In this document: positions 12,201 to 24,376 of the stretch, in pieces
Layout: the number at the start of each line of letters is the position of its first letter
Numbering within the stretch: the first letter of the stretch is position 1
Source of the DNA: Primulina eburnea
Lineage: Eukaryota; Streptophyta; Magnoliopsida; Lamiales; Gesneriaceae
DNA: 64,000 bases
Direction of reading: 5' to 3'
Assembly (NCBI RefSeq): GCF_022965805.1
Contig: NC_133108.1
Span: forward strand, 39,564,051 to 39,628,050
The notes under the pieces: generated by a model
The model's database searches: none
What the model saw: only the letters and a program-made list of their open reading frames with translations
What the model was told of the DNA's origin: nothing
Made by a program: the position numbers and the translations under genes

Positions 12201-15131
12201 AGGGTCATAGCCATGTATTAGGAGACGAGCTGTGATGAGAGGTGCCTCAAGCTCAATCATGTCCTTTTGAATTGTAAGCAATGTCCCTTCGTTTTGTGAA
12301 AGTGATTTCATTTTCTTCTTATTCATTTGCCCTTTCGACGAAGCATAGCCGGAAAGCACGGGATTCGACTTCAATTTTGTCAGCCGCCTTCCGAGATCTC
12401 CTAAGTAGTAAAAATATTTGACAAAAGCGGGGTGCTTATGCTAAATAAGAGTTTTTCTTTTCCATACATTGCGTGGATATTTAATTGCTGATAAAATCCA
12501 TTTAAATAAAGTTATCTAGGAAGGACTCGAAATTTTTGAGATGAGAAGGTTAGGTTATGCATCAGAGAGAAGAAAACCCCAGCCTCAATTTGGTTTTATC
12601 TACCTAAACCAATTTTTCATTCCCTTAAAAAACAAAAATATCATGACTCTTTTTTCTCAATTTATACACTACTCAACATAATTATTACATGTAATTCCCA
12701 ATAATACTTTATTATTATACGTAAGTAAAATCATTACTGTAAAATTTTAAAAAAGCTCACTCGTTTTGTCATCATAGCTATAAAACACCAACTCGTAAAA
12801 TAATACCATGACTACCTTTTTATCTCTCAAAGGCCAAAACCACTCAACTTTTCCACTCTATTTCCTCCTTTTTCCTTCGGGTATCCCCCCTATGAAATGA
12901 AGATGACAAAGCTTACCATTTTTATCATTACTTCACTATAGCAAACTGTCATTCTTGGGATACTTCCACGCCTAACAATTTCTTTGCATAAAATCAAAAA
13001 TGTCAAAGATAAATTGACAGACCACCATGTGCTATAATTAAGTTTGGTAGCTGCAAACAAATAACTACGAATCTTTCAATCAATTGCACCAAGCCTCACT
13101 CAAATCACATAAAACTTTCAACCAACAAACTTTTTGTTCATTCTCGGTTTTATTGTCTAAGTCATTTTTTTCCAAAAAAAGGTCCAAACACATTCATAAA
13201 AAAGAAGTTCCCAAGGTCATTGACCATAATGAGTTGATGAATCAAGTCTGCCATTGACAAAGGTGGTTAGTGTCAAGCCCAAAAGGTATCAGATCCAAAG
13301 GTTACGCTATAGAATACTGGATGATGAGTAATTAAGATAAAAAAAATTCAATTCAATGGGAAGCATAAAGAACATTACATTTCAACCACACCGTTAACAC
13401 TAGGTAAAGTTTTTTTCACATTAGTGAAATACCTTCCTTTAAAAAAAAGGCCAGGTGTTATAAAATTGAAACCAAGAAAAAACAGTGCGCAAAGTTTTTG
13501 GTTGAAGAAAGAGGTTATTGAAGTGGTCTTTTAGCAGAGGTTATTGAAGTGGTCTTTTAGCACATCAACATTTACATATGTCAATAAAGACGTTAGGAAA
13601 CAATGAACAATAATGGGAAGGATGCACCATTGTTCCTCCAAGCGTAATAAAAGAACATGAAAAGCACCTAGAGAAACTGTTAAAATGAAACATGGAAAAG
13701 TACATATCAAAAGCGGAAAGCCTATAACCTGTTCTCGTTTTGATAGGCAACCATGTTGGATCTAACTGCAGAATTTGGTAGGGGGATAATCTCACATTTG
13801 GAGATGGAATACACATTGTGACCACAAATTGCACCAATTTGCCTCCTTCTTGTAATTAGTAGCAGGTAATAAGGCCCCAGAAATTTTATAAATCCTGATA
13901 TATATAAGGAAAGAAAAATGATCAAAACTAACAGCCACTACCTGCAGAGGACAGAATTATGCAGCGATTCACTTACCAACAATGCCATAGCAAGTAGTGA
14001 CAAACTTAAGTCCTCCTGTGGCCTTGTTTCCTTCGTGTATTCTTCTCAGTAGGTCAGAGCACTCCCTTTCATTATATGTGGTAGGATCTTCGCAAATGTT
14101 GAGCTCTGAGTGTTCCAACCTGTCAATTTTCAAGACTTTCCAATGTGTTCTACTTTTATCCCTGCCTACCATATAAAAATTCTGCAACCAAAATTACAGA
14201 AAAGAGGAAAACAGAGCCAAAAAAGTTGTCAGGCAAAACAAGTTACATGGATTCTCTAATATTAGCAAACACAAATAAGGAAAAAAACAACCTAAAATAA
14301 GTATGCATAGTTAGTGTGCTAGAATTACTGTGACCTACCAGATAAAATGTATACCTCAAAATTATTACAGAGTATTACCCGGTGCCCACATAGGCGATGG
14401 TCTATATCCAACAGAAGGCAATCATCATACACATATTAAAGCAGCTTCAAACAGAAGACAGTGAATATTTACTTACTTTCAAGCGCTAATGGTAACTTTT
14501 ATGACATATGATGAGAACCATTTCAGGAAGACAAATATTTTAGCTCAAACCCAAACCAGAGGACAGGAAGGTGATCAGAGACTCAAAGTGTAGAAAGTTT
14601 CAGATCCATCCTAAACTTCTAACAAGAGAAAGAAATATAGCACTTGTACAGCTTGTTGATTGAACTAAACTTCCACTGAAGGAGTTTCAGGCAAGACCGT
14701 ACTTCAACTCAACATAACGAGATCCAACTGTAATTTTACTCTCAAACATTTTCCTCTCAAATTGATTATCAAGAAATCAAAAAAAAAAAAAAGAAGGAAA
14801 AACTTAACAAAACTCAGTATATCCTAAAACACGCGAATGCAAAGATTTAAGCGCAGCAGCATCGAGAATTATACATAACTGCAAGTCTGTGAGTGCCTGT
14901 TGATACATCCAAACCTTATCAAAATCACATATTTATTCCAAAATAGCAAAAGAAAGATCATACTTAACCATTCCTGGTACCAAGAACTGTCAACGTAAAA
15001 GAAGAAAATTGTACCGATCGAGTCTCATATAGTCTGAATTTCTGCATAATTGCTTCGGGAGGTGGCAAATGAGGAGTATCAGGCTGCACTTCCTCGTTCT
15101 GCTGCTGCACAACTTCCAACACATCCGCCAT
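3252..15131 (-). CDS. SAC-domain phosphoinositide phosphatase, SAC2/SAC3/SAC4 type
   Basis: Sixteen exons in transcription order: 15131-15015, 14181-13977, 13894-13729, 11765-11543, 11278-11202, 9826-9639, 9528-9431, 9212-9079, 8990-8862, 8485-8107, 6810-6689, 6421-6308, 5957-5772, 4828-4673, 3893-3785, 3371-3252. All junctions are GT-AG, all phases agree, and the total is 2,523 bases (840 residues), close to Arabidopsis SAC2-SAC4. The catalytic CX5R motif reads NCIDCLDRTN with Cys about 505 and Arg about 511. The N-terminal SAC region carries GNKATGGLKF and RRRQIGAICGH; the C-terminus ends HWVMNGETLCH, a clade-typical ending. Family members remove a phosphate from phosphoinositides, in plants mainly PI(3,5)P2 at the vacuole membrane. 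No membrane segment is seen. The start is the first ATG, since the open frame upstream of it has only TTG. Introns are long and repeat-bearing (intron 3 about 2.0 kb, intron 5 about 1.4 kb, intron 10 about 1.3 kb). Confidence 0.93.
4011..4392. repeat. Tandem duplication of about 190 bp in SAC intron 14
   Basis: Copy 1 (4011-4207) and copy 2 (4208-4392) both begin CTGTTTGTCA and share long identical stretches, such as GTTATTGAATCTCAT and the segment ending ACCAACAAGAATGCA. Copy 1 has about 13 extra bases near its start. The repeat lies wholly between exons 14 and 15. Confidence 0.9.
7100..7860. other. Extremely AT-rich block in SAC intron 10
   Basis: From about 7,190 to 7,640 the sequence is almost entirely A and T, made of TAATAT, TTATTA and similar repeats with few G or C. 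Related words sit on each side: ATAAGTTGTTTTAAAA near 7,078 and an inverted counterpart near 7,820-7,850 (AAACTGTTTTAAATAAG). This suggests an inserted element with degenerate terminal inverted repeats, but ends and target duplication could not be fixed. Confidence 0.4.
11940..12440 (-). pseudogene. Unrecognised coding-like fragment in SAC intron 3 (two putative exons)
   Basis: Piece A (12440-12174, 89 codons) follows an AG acceptor, contains FVKYFYYLGDLGRRLTKLKS and IELEAPLITARLLIHGYDPE, and ends at a possible GT donor. Piece B (12029-11940) follows another AG and contains VTNYLGVVERKELLELHRN, then a TAG. The two join in frame, on the same strand as the host gene. The wording looks like real protein rather than chance AT-rich translation, but I do not recognise the family. 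The SAC reading frame is complete and in phase without it, so it is not a SAC exon. It could be a captured gene fragment or a decayed nested gene. Confidence 0.45.
13510..13561. repeat. Perfect 26-bp tandem duplication in SAC intron 3
   Basis: The unit AGAGGTTATTGAAGTGGTCT plus TTTAGC occurs twice, back to back, without a mismatch. Confidence 0.95.
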
Positions 15132-15700
15132 TGAATCTTTCTCCTTCCCGATCCCCGAGCCCAAGTCTCGAGGGATCAATTAATTCAATATAATCAATCA
15201 CAGAAGCCCTCTTGCTACCGACTTCTAAACCCCATAATCACCCTCAGGTTGCTTCAGGTACAGCATTCCTCAAACAAAATCTACAATGAATACTTTAAAC
15301 CCAAGCAATATTCCTACCTTCTAAACCTCCAAGCTCTCTAATCCTAATAACTGAATATACACAATAAATTACAAAAACCCACAAGCCAATCTCTGATCAA
15401 GAAGTCAAAAGAAACAAACGTAGACACAATTCAACAGAATTGAAGATTCTTGTCCAGAGAAACTAAGCAACAAAAAATTACAAAAACGCATAAAGAAAAT
15501 TCCAGTAAATGGAAAATTAAACAAGGAAGAGGAGACGAAAATTATTTTTCCAAATAATGATTGATTAAGATGATGTAGTATAGAAATAGTGGGATTGGAG
15601 TTTTTGATTGGATGTTATCATCAAATTTCTAGAGAGAGGAAGGACGGGGGACAGGTTGGATCCGTGAAGGCAATTCAAAACCACAACTTATTCAATTGGT
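15132..15700 (-). promoter_or_regulatory. Probable 5' UTR and promoter region of the SAC gene
   Basis: This is the region directly upstream of the SAC start codon. It is less AT-rich than the spacer beyond 15,700 and has no good reading frame. No TATA box or leader intron could be assigned with confidence. Confidence 0.35.
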
Positions 15701-15789
15701 GAAGAATATGCCTTAATTTAATTATTTTCATTCCTGAAATTAATTTGATATTATATAACAATAATCCAACTTTTTAGTGTTAATTTAAA

Positions 15790-15960
15790 ACGAAGAACTC
15801 ACCGTTCTTATCTGTAAGAACTTTTGGTAATGAATCCGACCCTGGGGCATTTCCATTGATGGCCAGTCTTGCCAAACATACAATTCAAAAAAAGTGGGTC
15901 CTTACATTGCATGACAAATCTTGGTCTCATCCTACATGGGCAGTGCCACATGAATGAAAT
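15790..15960. repeat. Dispersed repeat related to the 34.1-kb element
   Basis: The words TGCCAAACATACAATTC, AAAAAAAGTGGGTCCTT, GCATGACAAATCTTGGTC and ACATGGGCAGTGCC match, with few changes, the element at 34,087-34,239. Here the left inverted terminus is not preserved, so this copy looks truncated or diverged. Confidence 0.6.
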
Positions 15961-16003
15961 TAACAGAACTGCGTGATTTTTTTTTAACGAAAAAAAGTAG
16001 ATT

Positions 16004-16153
16004 TGTCAGACTCACTTATCTGTGAGTGGGAATTCACCGATATTAAAGAAAAAATAAATCTTAGCATAAAAATAATATTTTTTCATGATAACCCAAATAA
16101 TAGATCTGTCTCACAAAATACGACTTAAAAGATCGTCTCACACAAATTTTATA
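16004..16153 (+). mobile_element. GTCTCAC-family MITE, degenerate copy
   Basis: It contains the family landmarks in order: ACTCACTTATCTGTGAG, CACCGATATT, CTTAGCATAAAAATAATATT, AACCCAAATAATAGATCTGT, CTCACAAAATACGAC and GTCTCACACAA. The left end and the GTCAACCCTACC segment are eroded, and no target duplication was found. Confidence 0.75.
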
Positions 16154-16392
16154 AGAAGAAACCGCAGGTTATCTGTAAGTATACTAGTGTATCCTAAGAT
16201 ATTTTTAAGTTACAGTAAAAGGTTTTATATGATCTACATTATATCAGTAGTATATTATATTTTTTATAAAGTTTGGATGAATAAATATAGTAAAAAATAC
16301 AAAACGGTGGATTTAAAAAAAAAATGTAAAATCTTCCATTTGATAATCTGACCATCCAAATTTCAAAATCCACCGCTTCTATTTGGAATAAA

Positions 16393-16823
16393 GACAAAAA
16401 TTTGTATGAGACGATATCACATATCGTATTTTGTGAGACGGATCTCTTATTTGGGTCATCCATGAAAAATTATTACTTTTTATGCCAAGAGTGTGTTTGG
16501 TTGAGTGGATTAAATAAGGATAGATTAATAGTCAAATATTTATCGTTAAAATTTTAAGTTGTTTTAATAATCATTTTGACCCGGTTTAAGATCCAATTTT
16601 ATGGATAACTATTCGATTAATAAAATTGGATCTTAAACCGGGTCAAAATGATTATTAAAACATCTTAAAATTTTAACGATAAATATTTGACTATTAATCT
16701 ATCCTTATTTAATCCACTCAACCAAACACACCCTAAGAGTATTATTTTTTATTGTAAATATCGGTAAGATTGACACGTCTCACAGATAAAAATTTGTGAG
16801 ACCGTCTCATAAGATATCTACTC
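16393..16823 (-). mobile_element. GTCTCAC-family MITE interrupted by a nested element
   Basis: In reverse orientation it starts GACAAAAATTTG and ends ATCTACTC. The flanking 9-mers TGGAATAAA and TTGGATAAA agree at 7 of 9 positions, as expected for an old 9-bp target duplication. Removing 16489-16734 and one 3-bp flank restores the family consensus ATGCTAAGAGTATTA. Confidence 0.85.
16489..16734. mobile_element. Harbinger/Tourist-like foldback MITE nested in another MITE
   Basis: This 246-bp element is almost entirely two inverted arms (about 113 bases each, one or two mismatches) around a 17-base loop at 16603-16619. Termini are GAGTGTGTTTGG and CCAAACACACCC. It is flanked by CAA (16486-16488) and TAA (16735-16737), which fits the 3-bp TAA/TTA target duplication of PIF/Harbinger elements with one later change. 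The uninterrupted family consensus has TAA exactly at this point. Confidence 0.88.
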
Positions 16824-17445
16824 TTGGATAAATAAAAAAATAAAAATGGTTCATTTTGCCTTTGCATTATTATTAATAAAAGATTGGATTTAAAGAACAA
16901 TAATATATTTTAAATTTCCTTCAAATATTTTTAAAAAAAATTGGAGGTCAACGTACTGCCGACCAGTTGCAGCAATCCTCCACGTAAAAATCCTAGTGGC
17001 AGATGCTATTTGGTTTGGTTTTGGTCAAAAAATCTCTTTTTTTCATATATTATTTTGTTGAGAATTAAATACTGCTCAATTATCATGATTATTGTATAAA
17101 AAAATCAAGATCTTGATTTTTTATCTAGATATCGAAAAGGGCTTTCTATGAATTGTACATTTCTAAATAAATGATAAAAGAAAATAAGCATTGACTAGTT
17201 TAATTTAGTATTTTTGTCATAATCCAATTTCGTCATATTTGCCTTGAATCTCTCGACTTACCATTAGTTGTTTGCTTTGATATAGTTTATGACTTAATTA
17301 ATATTGGTCTGTTTTAAAGACGAGTATGAGTACAGTATTATTTTAGGAATATAACTACAAATTCAGTCTTTTCATGTTAATAATTGAAAATTATATATTG
17401 TAGAATCGATCACTTTTCGTTTATCAAAAATCATAGTTTGTGGTA

Positions 17446-17927
17446 TCCATGTTTCGCTGGAACGGCCATTCTGGAACGAAAACGGCGTTCACCGAGTCAA
17501 AGTTCCGGGCAAAAACATTGGATGCTTCGTAACACCGTTTTTCGCAATATATCGGCGATATGTCGGTGGACGGAACGATTTTTATCCGATTTTTTGATAT
17601 TTTACGTGGTTTGTTTTAATTATTTACATTTTTATATTTTTGTGTCGTTTTTAACTTTCCTAATTTATTCATGATTTCTTCATCTAAGCTCAAAACATAA
17701 AATTAAAATTATGACAACGTCTACTTAAAAATAGTAAACTATTTAATTAATTTATTCATATGTATTTATGATAGAATATTATTAATGCTAGTAATATTTG
17801 TGTTGTTTTTACTAATTTCTGAAATTTTTAATTTTTTTATAAATTCGTGACCGTTACGCAACATAACATTGGAACTGGAACGGTGATTGTCGTTCCAAGC
17901 ACCGCAACCGTTTCGGCGAACATGATG
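17446..17927. repeat. Possible TIR element, degenerate
   Basis: The left edge reads CCATGTTTCGCTGGAACGG, and the right edge in reverse complement reads CATCATGTTCGCCGAAACGG. Both are followed inward by GGAACG-type words. The interior is AT-rich with no coding capacity. The inverted match is imperfect and no target duplication was identified. Confidence 0.45.
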
Positions 17928-18719
17928 GAATCGATACAACTCAAATCTTTTAAATCATACAACAACTCAAACACCAATTTGACATTTTGAATGCCAAGTG
18001 TCTTCTACAACTGGCAACTATTGATAACAATTATTGTGGGACTGGGAATGGAAGAAAATGTTAAAACTTAATTTGGCATTGCTACTGGTTAACTTTTGCA
18101 TGACTTTCACGTTTCGTTTGCCCTTTTTATGTAGTATTAATTAATATTAGTATTAATTATTGATATAATAGATTAGTTATATGTTAAAATGTGAAATATA
18201 TAATCCAAAAAAACGTTGTGAAAGATACCAAGGATCCAACGAGATTATAAAATCGAGCACTTGTAGTTTTATCAAAAATGATGATTTTTTTAAAAAAAAA
18301 ATAGTTGAATTGATTGATAATTTCTCGACTTGTCCAACTCGTTCTGACAGACTATATGATGTATATATATGGACTAGTATGAATTGTAAATAATACTGGT
18401 CTACTTTAAATATAAGTACAACATATGTTGTTTAGGAATATAAACTCCAAATTGGACAATGGTATAAGTACTTATCATCAATAATTCAATATATATATAA
18501 ATATATATGAGTTTATTATAATTGAGTCCCGAAACTAACGTATAATTTCAGGCTTTATATTTTAGTGTCAATACACTCTTAAAAATGATAGAATATTTAA
18601 TGAATCGAGAAAATTCCATCTTAATTATTTCGCCCAAATTACACGAATTGATCATGGATTGTTTCACCCTACCTCTGCAGGTCACTGTCTGCAGGGGTAC
18701 ATCCAAAATTCTGGCTCAA

Positions 18720-18840
18720 TTTTTTTTTTTTTAAATTTTTTTATTCCCCATAATATGAATCTCAATCCTTGATCCTGGATGTAGGCACTACGCCCCACAC
18801 CCAGGATCGAACCTTCCATTGACCACCTACTCGACCAGTT
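18720..18840 (-). mobile_element. tRNA-derived SINE, short copy
   Basis: On the minus strand the order is GTCGAGTAGGTGGTCAATGG (A-box-like), then GGTTCGATCCTGG (a good match to the pol III B box GGTTCGANNCC), a body with GTGCCTACATCC, and an A-rich tail (18720-18732 is a T run on plus). This layout is that of a plant SINE. There is no anticodon-arm fold or intact acceptor stem, so it is not a tRNA gene. Exact ends are uncertain. Confidence 0.65.
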
Positions 18841-20039
18841 TATTTATTTAATTAGTGTGGTTTGGGCGAAAATTTCTTCAAAATAACAACAAAATTGTAG
18901 TAATAATTCAATTTGACATATCAAATCATCATAATTGAATACAATCATTACTTGACTTTTTTTCCAAATGTTTTCAAATATAATTATCAGTATTAAACTT
19001 TATTTATAGGACAATCACAATAAATTTAAAAACAATAATTTACACAAAAACTTCAAAAATTAATTTGCTTCTATCGATCACCATTTACTTTAACTTATTT
19101 CCTTTTGGAAAGATGAAATCTTGGTTGGATGAATAATTGGCTTATACTAATCATTTAATTTTGTTTGTGTTTGCTTGCAAATAATCTTTTGCATGTGTGA
19201 TTTGGATTATCCATGACTTGACTCCATTGTTTTCCTCCTTTTCACATAAAGTCCTTATTATTGGTGGAATAATTGTTCGATTTAGAAAAAAAAATAAAAA
19301 TTGAACATACCTAGGGATGCGTTCTTCAAAGATAATCATTAGCTTATACACGATATATACATATTAAATTTCATATTAAATTTTAATAAAAATTAGTCAA
19401 TTTTATATATACTAAATTTCGATGGACCAAGATTACACACAATGTTGCTAGAAATTTGTTCTCCTTCGATTGATTTCTCTAATTTATTTTATATGCAGAT
19501 ATTCATATATGTAAAGTAAAATTGTTCTCCTTCAATACTAAACAATCTTTGACCTTTCATATTTGTTCGTAAGTGGTGATTTGTGCAACATCACTGCGAG
19601 TCTGTCTATTGTATCTTGAGGAACGGTCGTTCGATTAAAACCTCGAAGCACATATCAGAGGAGATGAATTTGTTTTAAGAAAATTGTATTTGTTATAAAC
19701 ATCAGTTTGCTTTTGCTCTTACATACACAATACTCAAAACAATATACTTATTCCATTTAATGGCTTGTCTTTACAAGTTTGTTTCTATCATTATGTTATT
19801 AGCACTTTGGTTAACAGTATTTTGATTCACGTTGAATTTCAAAAAACATCAAAAAGATATAATAAAATACTAAGATAATCATGTTGATTCTTACATAACA
19901 GCCAAGAAAAAACTCGAAAATATAGGAAAACATTCAAAATAGTTTAATCTCTTCGCCTACTCTCCTTTTAATGAAACTATATATGTTGATGTGTAATAAT
20001 AATCTTTGATGAATAGATTGATCGAACTATGATATTTGG

Positions 20040-20330
20040 ACAACATACGTGTTGAAATATTTGAGTTGAATTATTGCCACCATTTATAATTCTTCGTAAA
20101 GCAGAAAATGCTTGTTCCTAACAAATGGTATCAATCATGAGTTTGATTCTCATTTATTGCAATAAGTGCAATTATTGTGAATGATATTGTTGGTGTACAA
20201 TAGTTGTCCATGTTAAATATAGCGATCAAACCATGACGCTTGGTCTGATATACTAGTTAAAAATATGAGTTATATCATTACCACCAATTATAACTATTGA
20301 TAAAATGACAAGCACCCGATCCTAACAATA
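20040..20330. repeat. Dispersed dimeric repeat, copy 1
   Basis: Two blocks ending in a TTATAATTNTTNGTAAA-like word followed by a GACAAGC-type word sit about 230 bp apart. Between them are ATGAGTTTGATTCTCATTTA and TTGCAATAAGTGCAATTATT. The same order is found at 35,684-35,936 and 50,740-51,050, with partial relatives near 22,170-22,260 and 22,330-22,480. Confidence 0.65.
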
Positions 20331-21137
20331 TATGTATTTAAAGACTAACATAAAATAATGAATTTTTCAAAATATTTTTGAAATTGGAAAGTATATCATG
20401 ATCATAATAATAAAAAAAACTAATTGGATTAAAAAGAAGCACCGCAAAATAAAATAATGTTAAAGACATAACCAATATATCGTAAAATAATATTTACAAC
20501 AATTATATCATGAGATTTAATATATCATAAAAAATTGATATATGAAATTTATGTATTGAATTCTTTAATTATAAGAATGGTTGTACAATGCATTACTCTA
20601 CAAAAGATATACATTACATTCAAAAAATGAAAGCTACAAAATGGAAGAACTTTGAGTTGTGGAATGGTTTCATGTCACCTAATTCACTACACCTTTTTTC
20701 TCCTAACTTGAATCACGGTTAAGTGTACACTAAATAATAGTGCACCCGTACATTAAATTAAAACAAGAAAAAATACAAATAAAGGAAATATATATATCTG
20801 GACATGTGTCAACTGTTGAGACATGTGCGAGTAAAGTTTATGGTTCATAGAAATCAATTCAGAATTGAATTTTCACTTTTCTAGCTTATTTATTACATAA
20901 AGAAATTTTTTGTCAGAAACGAAAAAAAAATTCAAATTCCTTCCCAATTCTAGATACCTCTCTTATTTTTAAATTTTCATTTTTTAAAACCAAATACAAT
21001 TTTCGACTTTTTATAATGTTCACATTCTTTATAAAATAGTGGAGAATAGTAGATTTTTTTATGTGTAAAATAGTAGAGAGAATTTTAAAAAACTAGATCG
21101 ATGTATTTATCAAAGTATTTTATGATCTCCGAAGGCT

Positions 21138-21218
21138 TTACATGGCGTGCTCCTTGTTAGGAAGCTTGACTATGTCGCCCATCGATTCGGTCATTGTTCC
21201 GGTCACCAAGCCAACTTT
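21138..21218 (-). other. Possible terminal exon fragment of an unknown gene
   Basis: The minus strand reads KVGLVTGTMTESMGDIVKLP, then NKEHAM and TAA. It has non-AT-rich, protein-like composition inside a very AT-rich spacer. Only 26 codons are open in this form and no partner exon is visible. It may be a captured or decayed fragment, or chance. Confidence 0.25.
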
Positions 21219-22827
21219 ATACATATGTTAAATTCACAAAAATAAGATAAATTATTAGAATCTGTCTATATTCAAATTCTAATTTACTTCCCAAAAAAAT
21301 ATACTTTACTTTATTTTGATCTATCACTTATTTTTTTTAAAAAAAATTAAGTATTTGTGCATCACAAAGATCATGCAATTAAGAGAAATATGGTATTGCG
21401 ATGGTTAATGGGGAAGGACTGTAAATTCGTAAATAAACTATGTTGATTTTTTTGAAAAACTTGATATGTAATTTGACAGTTTTTAGTTGTTAAGACCTTT
21501 TCTTAAACGTCTAGGCTAGACTTAGCTGTAGGGTGAACATTCGATTAATTCGGTTACCGCTAAAAAGATTTTTAAGGTGTGTGTCAATTCGGTAGGGGCG
21601 AGCAAGAACGGCTTAAAAATCTTAATTCGGTTAAAAATCTTTTTATGATATCTAGTTTGGCTTCTAATAGAGCGATGAACGGCTTAACAGCTTGTCCAGT
21701 GACTAAAAACTTGTAAATACATAAAACAACAGTTAGATCTGAAACAGATCGATGTTATTTCTGTCATTATCAAAATTTAAGGTGTGTGTCATATGTATGT
21801 AAGATTTTTTAAAAAGTAAAGTTTCTTAACAAGTGGTTTTGTCTTATGTTTATTTTATTTTAAAATTTTGATGGTTTTCCCTTTTTCACTTAATTTTTCC
21901 TGTATTGCTTTTTTTTTTTTTTTTTTTTTTGAAATCATGCTTTTTCATGTGATTTCTTATTCTTTTGATGTCATTTAATTTAATGTTTTCCTAGTCTAAC
22001 CAACGAGAAATCCCTTTCTTCATGCCTCTATGTGTGAGAACACTACAACAACCATTCGCTTTAAATCTTTAATTGAAACTCATCCATATCACAAGAACCA
22101 GGTCAACTTTCATAAATATAATTTAATTTTACATAAAATTATTACATTAAAAAAATATTTGTAGGACCGAGCGTGTTTCTTATTACCAAAAACTATAGTC
22201 GATGGTAACGATGTAACTCAACTTTTTTAAATAATGTAGTAGCACAAATACTATGTTTTAATTGATCTATTCAACAATTTATCTTCCAATAATTACACTA
22301 TTTGTAATCAATATGAATCAAATTTATGATGTTAACTCTGATACTAATTGTTAGAATCGAACTTTTGTCGCTTTTTCAAAAGTTATAGTTGATTATAGCT
22401 GTGCAACTCAAATATTTTAAACCATATAATAGATCAAAGTCATATTATGATCGCTCTATCCAGCGAAATACAGCAATATTACATACAAATGATCATTGAA
22501 ATAATTTTATTTAATTTGTCCTCGTTTTAGTTACTAACATGGTGCTTATAAGAGCGTGGCTTTGTGGGCTACTGGGTCAGAGCTTTTGAATCATCTTTTA
22601 AGAAAGAACATAAAATATGTTCGTTTTTAATTTCTAAAAAAATTATAAATTAAATTTACGATAAATTGGAGGAAAATACCCAAAGTTAATTATATTTTTT
22701 TAGTTCAGTCTATAGTACTTGTATTTTAACTCTGCAGCCCCTAATGATATAATATCGTATTTTCACTTCATAAGGTAATATTATCTTTTATTTTAAAAAG
22801 GAAAAAAAATCTAAACCCAAAATCTAA

Positions 22828-23408
22828 CTTATAAAGTACCATATTTAGTCTACAAGTGTACCAAACTATCGAAGATTTAGTATCACAAATTCATACAGAC
22901 TATATACCAACTTAGATTTAATTAATACTATTATTCTATCAAATAACAGTAACTATATCATGTATTATATGCAAATTTAATGTAGTGATATGAAATAAGA
23001 TATAAAACTAAGTTTTGGTTTCATCACTTATCGTAAATTACCAAACAACCCGTAACTATTTTATCACCTTGTGATGTCTTGTTGCCACAATTCAAATATT
23101 TTTATCATCCACTTTTTCCGAAAGATAACAATAGAAGTTGTGTACAAATTAGTTTGAACATTTTTTAATATAAGTGCTATGGTATCGTACGTTTGTGACA
23201 AATTATATACATAGAAGGATATTATCGTTGTATATGTTAAGGTGTACCACGTGTCCGCATTCATTATATAACAATCTAGCTTATAAAGTACCACGTTTTG
23301 TGTTAAAGTATACCACATTAAGTACCACAAATTCATGCATACAGACTATATACCAACTTAAAATTAATTAATACCTTTATTCTATCAAATAACAGTACTT
23401 ATATCATG
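22828..23408. repeat. Pair of 130-bp direct repeats
   Basis: The segments 22828-22961 and 23281-23408 share TATAAAGTACCA, CACAAATTCAT, ACAGACTATATACCAACTTA, ATTCTATCAAATAACAGTA and ATATCATG in the same order and orientation, about 320 bp apart. Flanks beyond them do not match. No LTR-type ends or primer-binding site were seen between them. Confidence 0.75.
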
Positions 23409-24376
23409 AAAATCGATAGAGATGAGTTATAAATTTACGTGAGAAATTATTTAGGAAGAGAAGAAAAGTGATGAAATCGAGGAAATAAAATTAAAAAGAG
23501 AAATAAACTTGAATTATATTGGTAATGATCTTATCTTAACTTTGGTAATTTATAAATTTGAATGATATATTCCGATTTTATTGAGATTTTTTCCCTTATC
23601 ACATCAAATTATTTATTCGAGAGTTTTATATGAAACGAACTTCATTCACTGTGATTCTAGTTTTTTCGTCCGGGTAGACATACCCAGAACTAGGCTCCTC
23701 GGGGCCAATTTACCCGAATGTCCGGACTTTACTTTGCAGGCCTTTTTCGGAACAGGGATGAATACCATATGTGGGCAGGTCATCGGACTTCTAATTTAGT
23801 CCTAATTATATCCAATATGGCCCAATTTTTTCTACCTCTCTCTCAATTACTTCACTTCTTTTGCACTTTCTCATTCCCATTAGTTTCTAAATTCAGATTT
23901 TTTTTAAACGTATAAAATCTTAATAAACAAAAGTTTTTGATAATTTTGTAGAAACTTAGCAATTATTAAAATATATATTGTATATAAACAAACACAAAAT
24001 ATTTACATATTAAATTATATGTACGCAACCGCGTGTTTGTTAATACAAGTAACAATTATTCAACCTAATGGTATTTCATAAAATAATTACACATTAAAAT
24101 AGCCAAAATAGTGTAAAACCCCACCAGCAAATGCGTCTGATTTTTAGAACATTAGAAGTTAAAGACCTTTAATTTTATTTAATGTAGGAGATTTTATGTT
24201 CTCTTTTAATAATACACTCGGGAGGGATGCTAATTGAATTTGCCATTAAAAATATAATATTAAACTCCATAACCCTATTAAATCATGAGTTAACGACAAG
24301 GCAACCAAGAGGTTTATTAATCATTATTATTATTTTAATTAAAGAGCGACTGACACGATGTGCGTGTATAAGATAA

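Noticed and set aside
18790..18840. tRNA gene at the SINE
   Set aside because: A and B box words are present but acceptor and anticodon stems do not form, and an A-rich tail follows.
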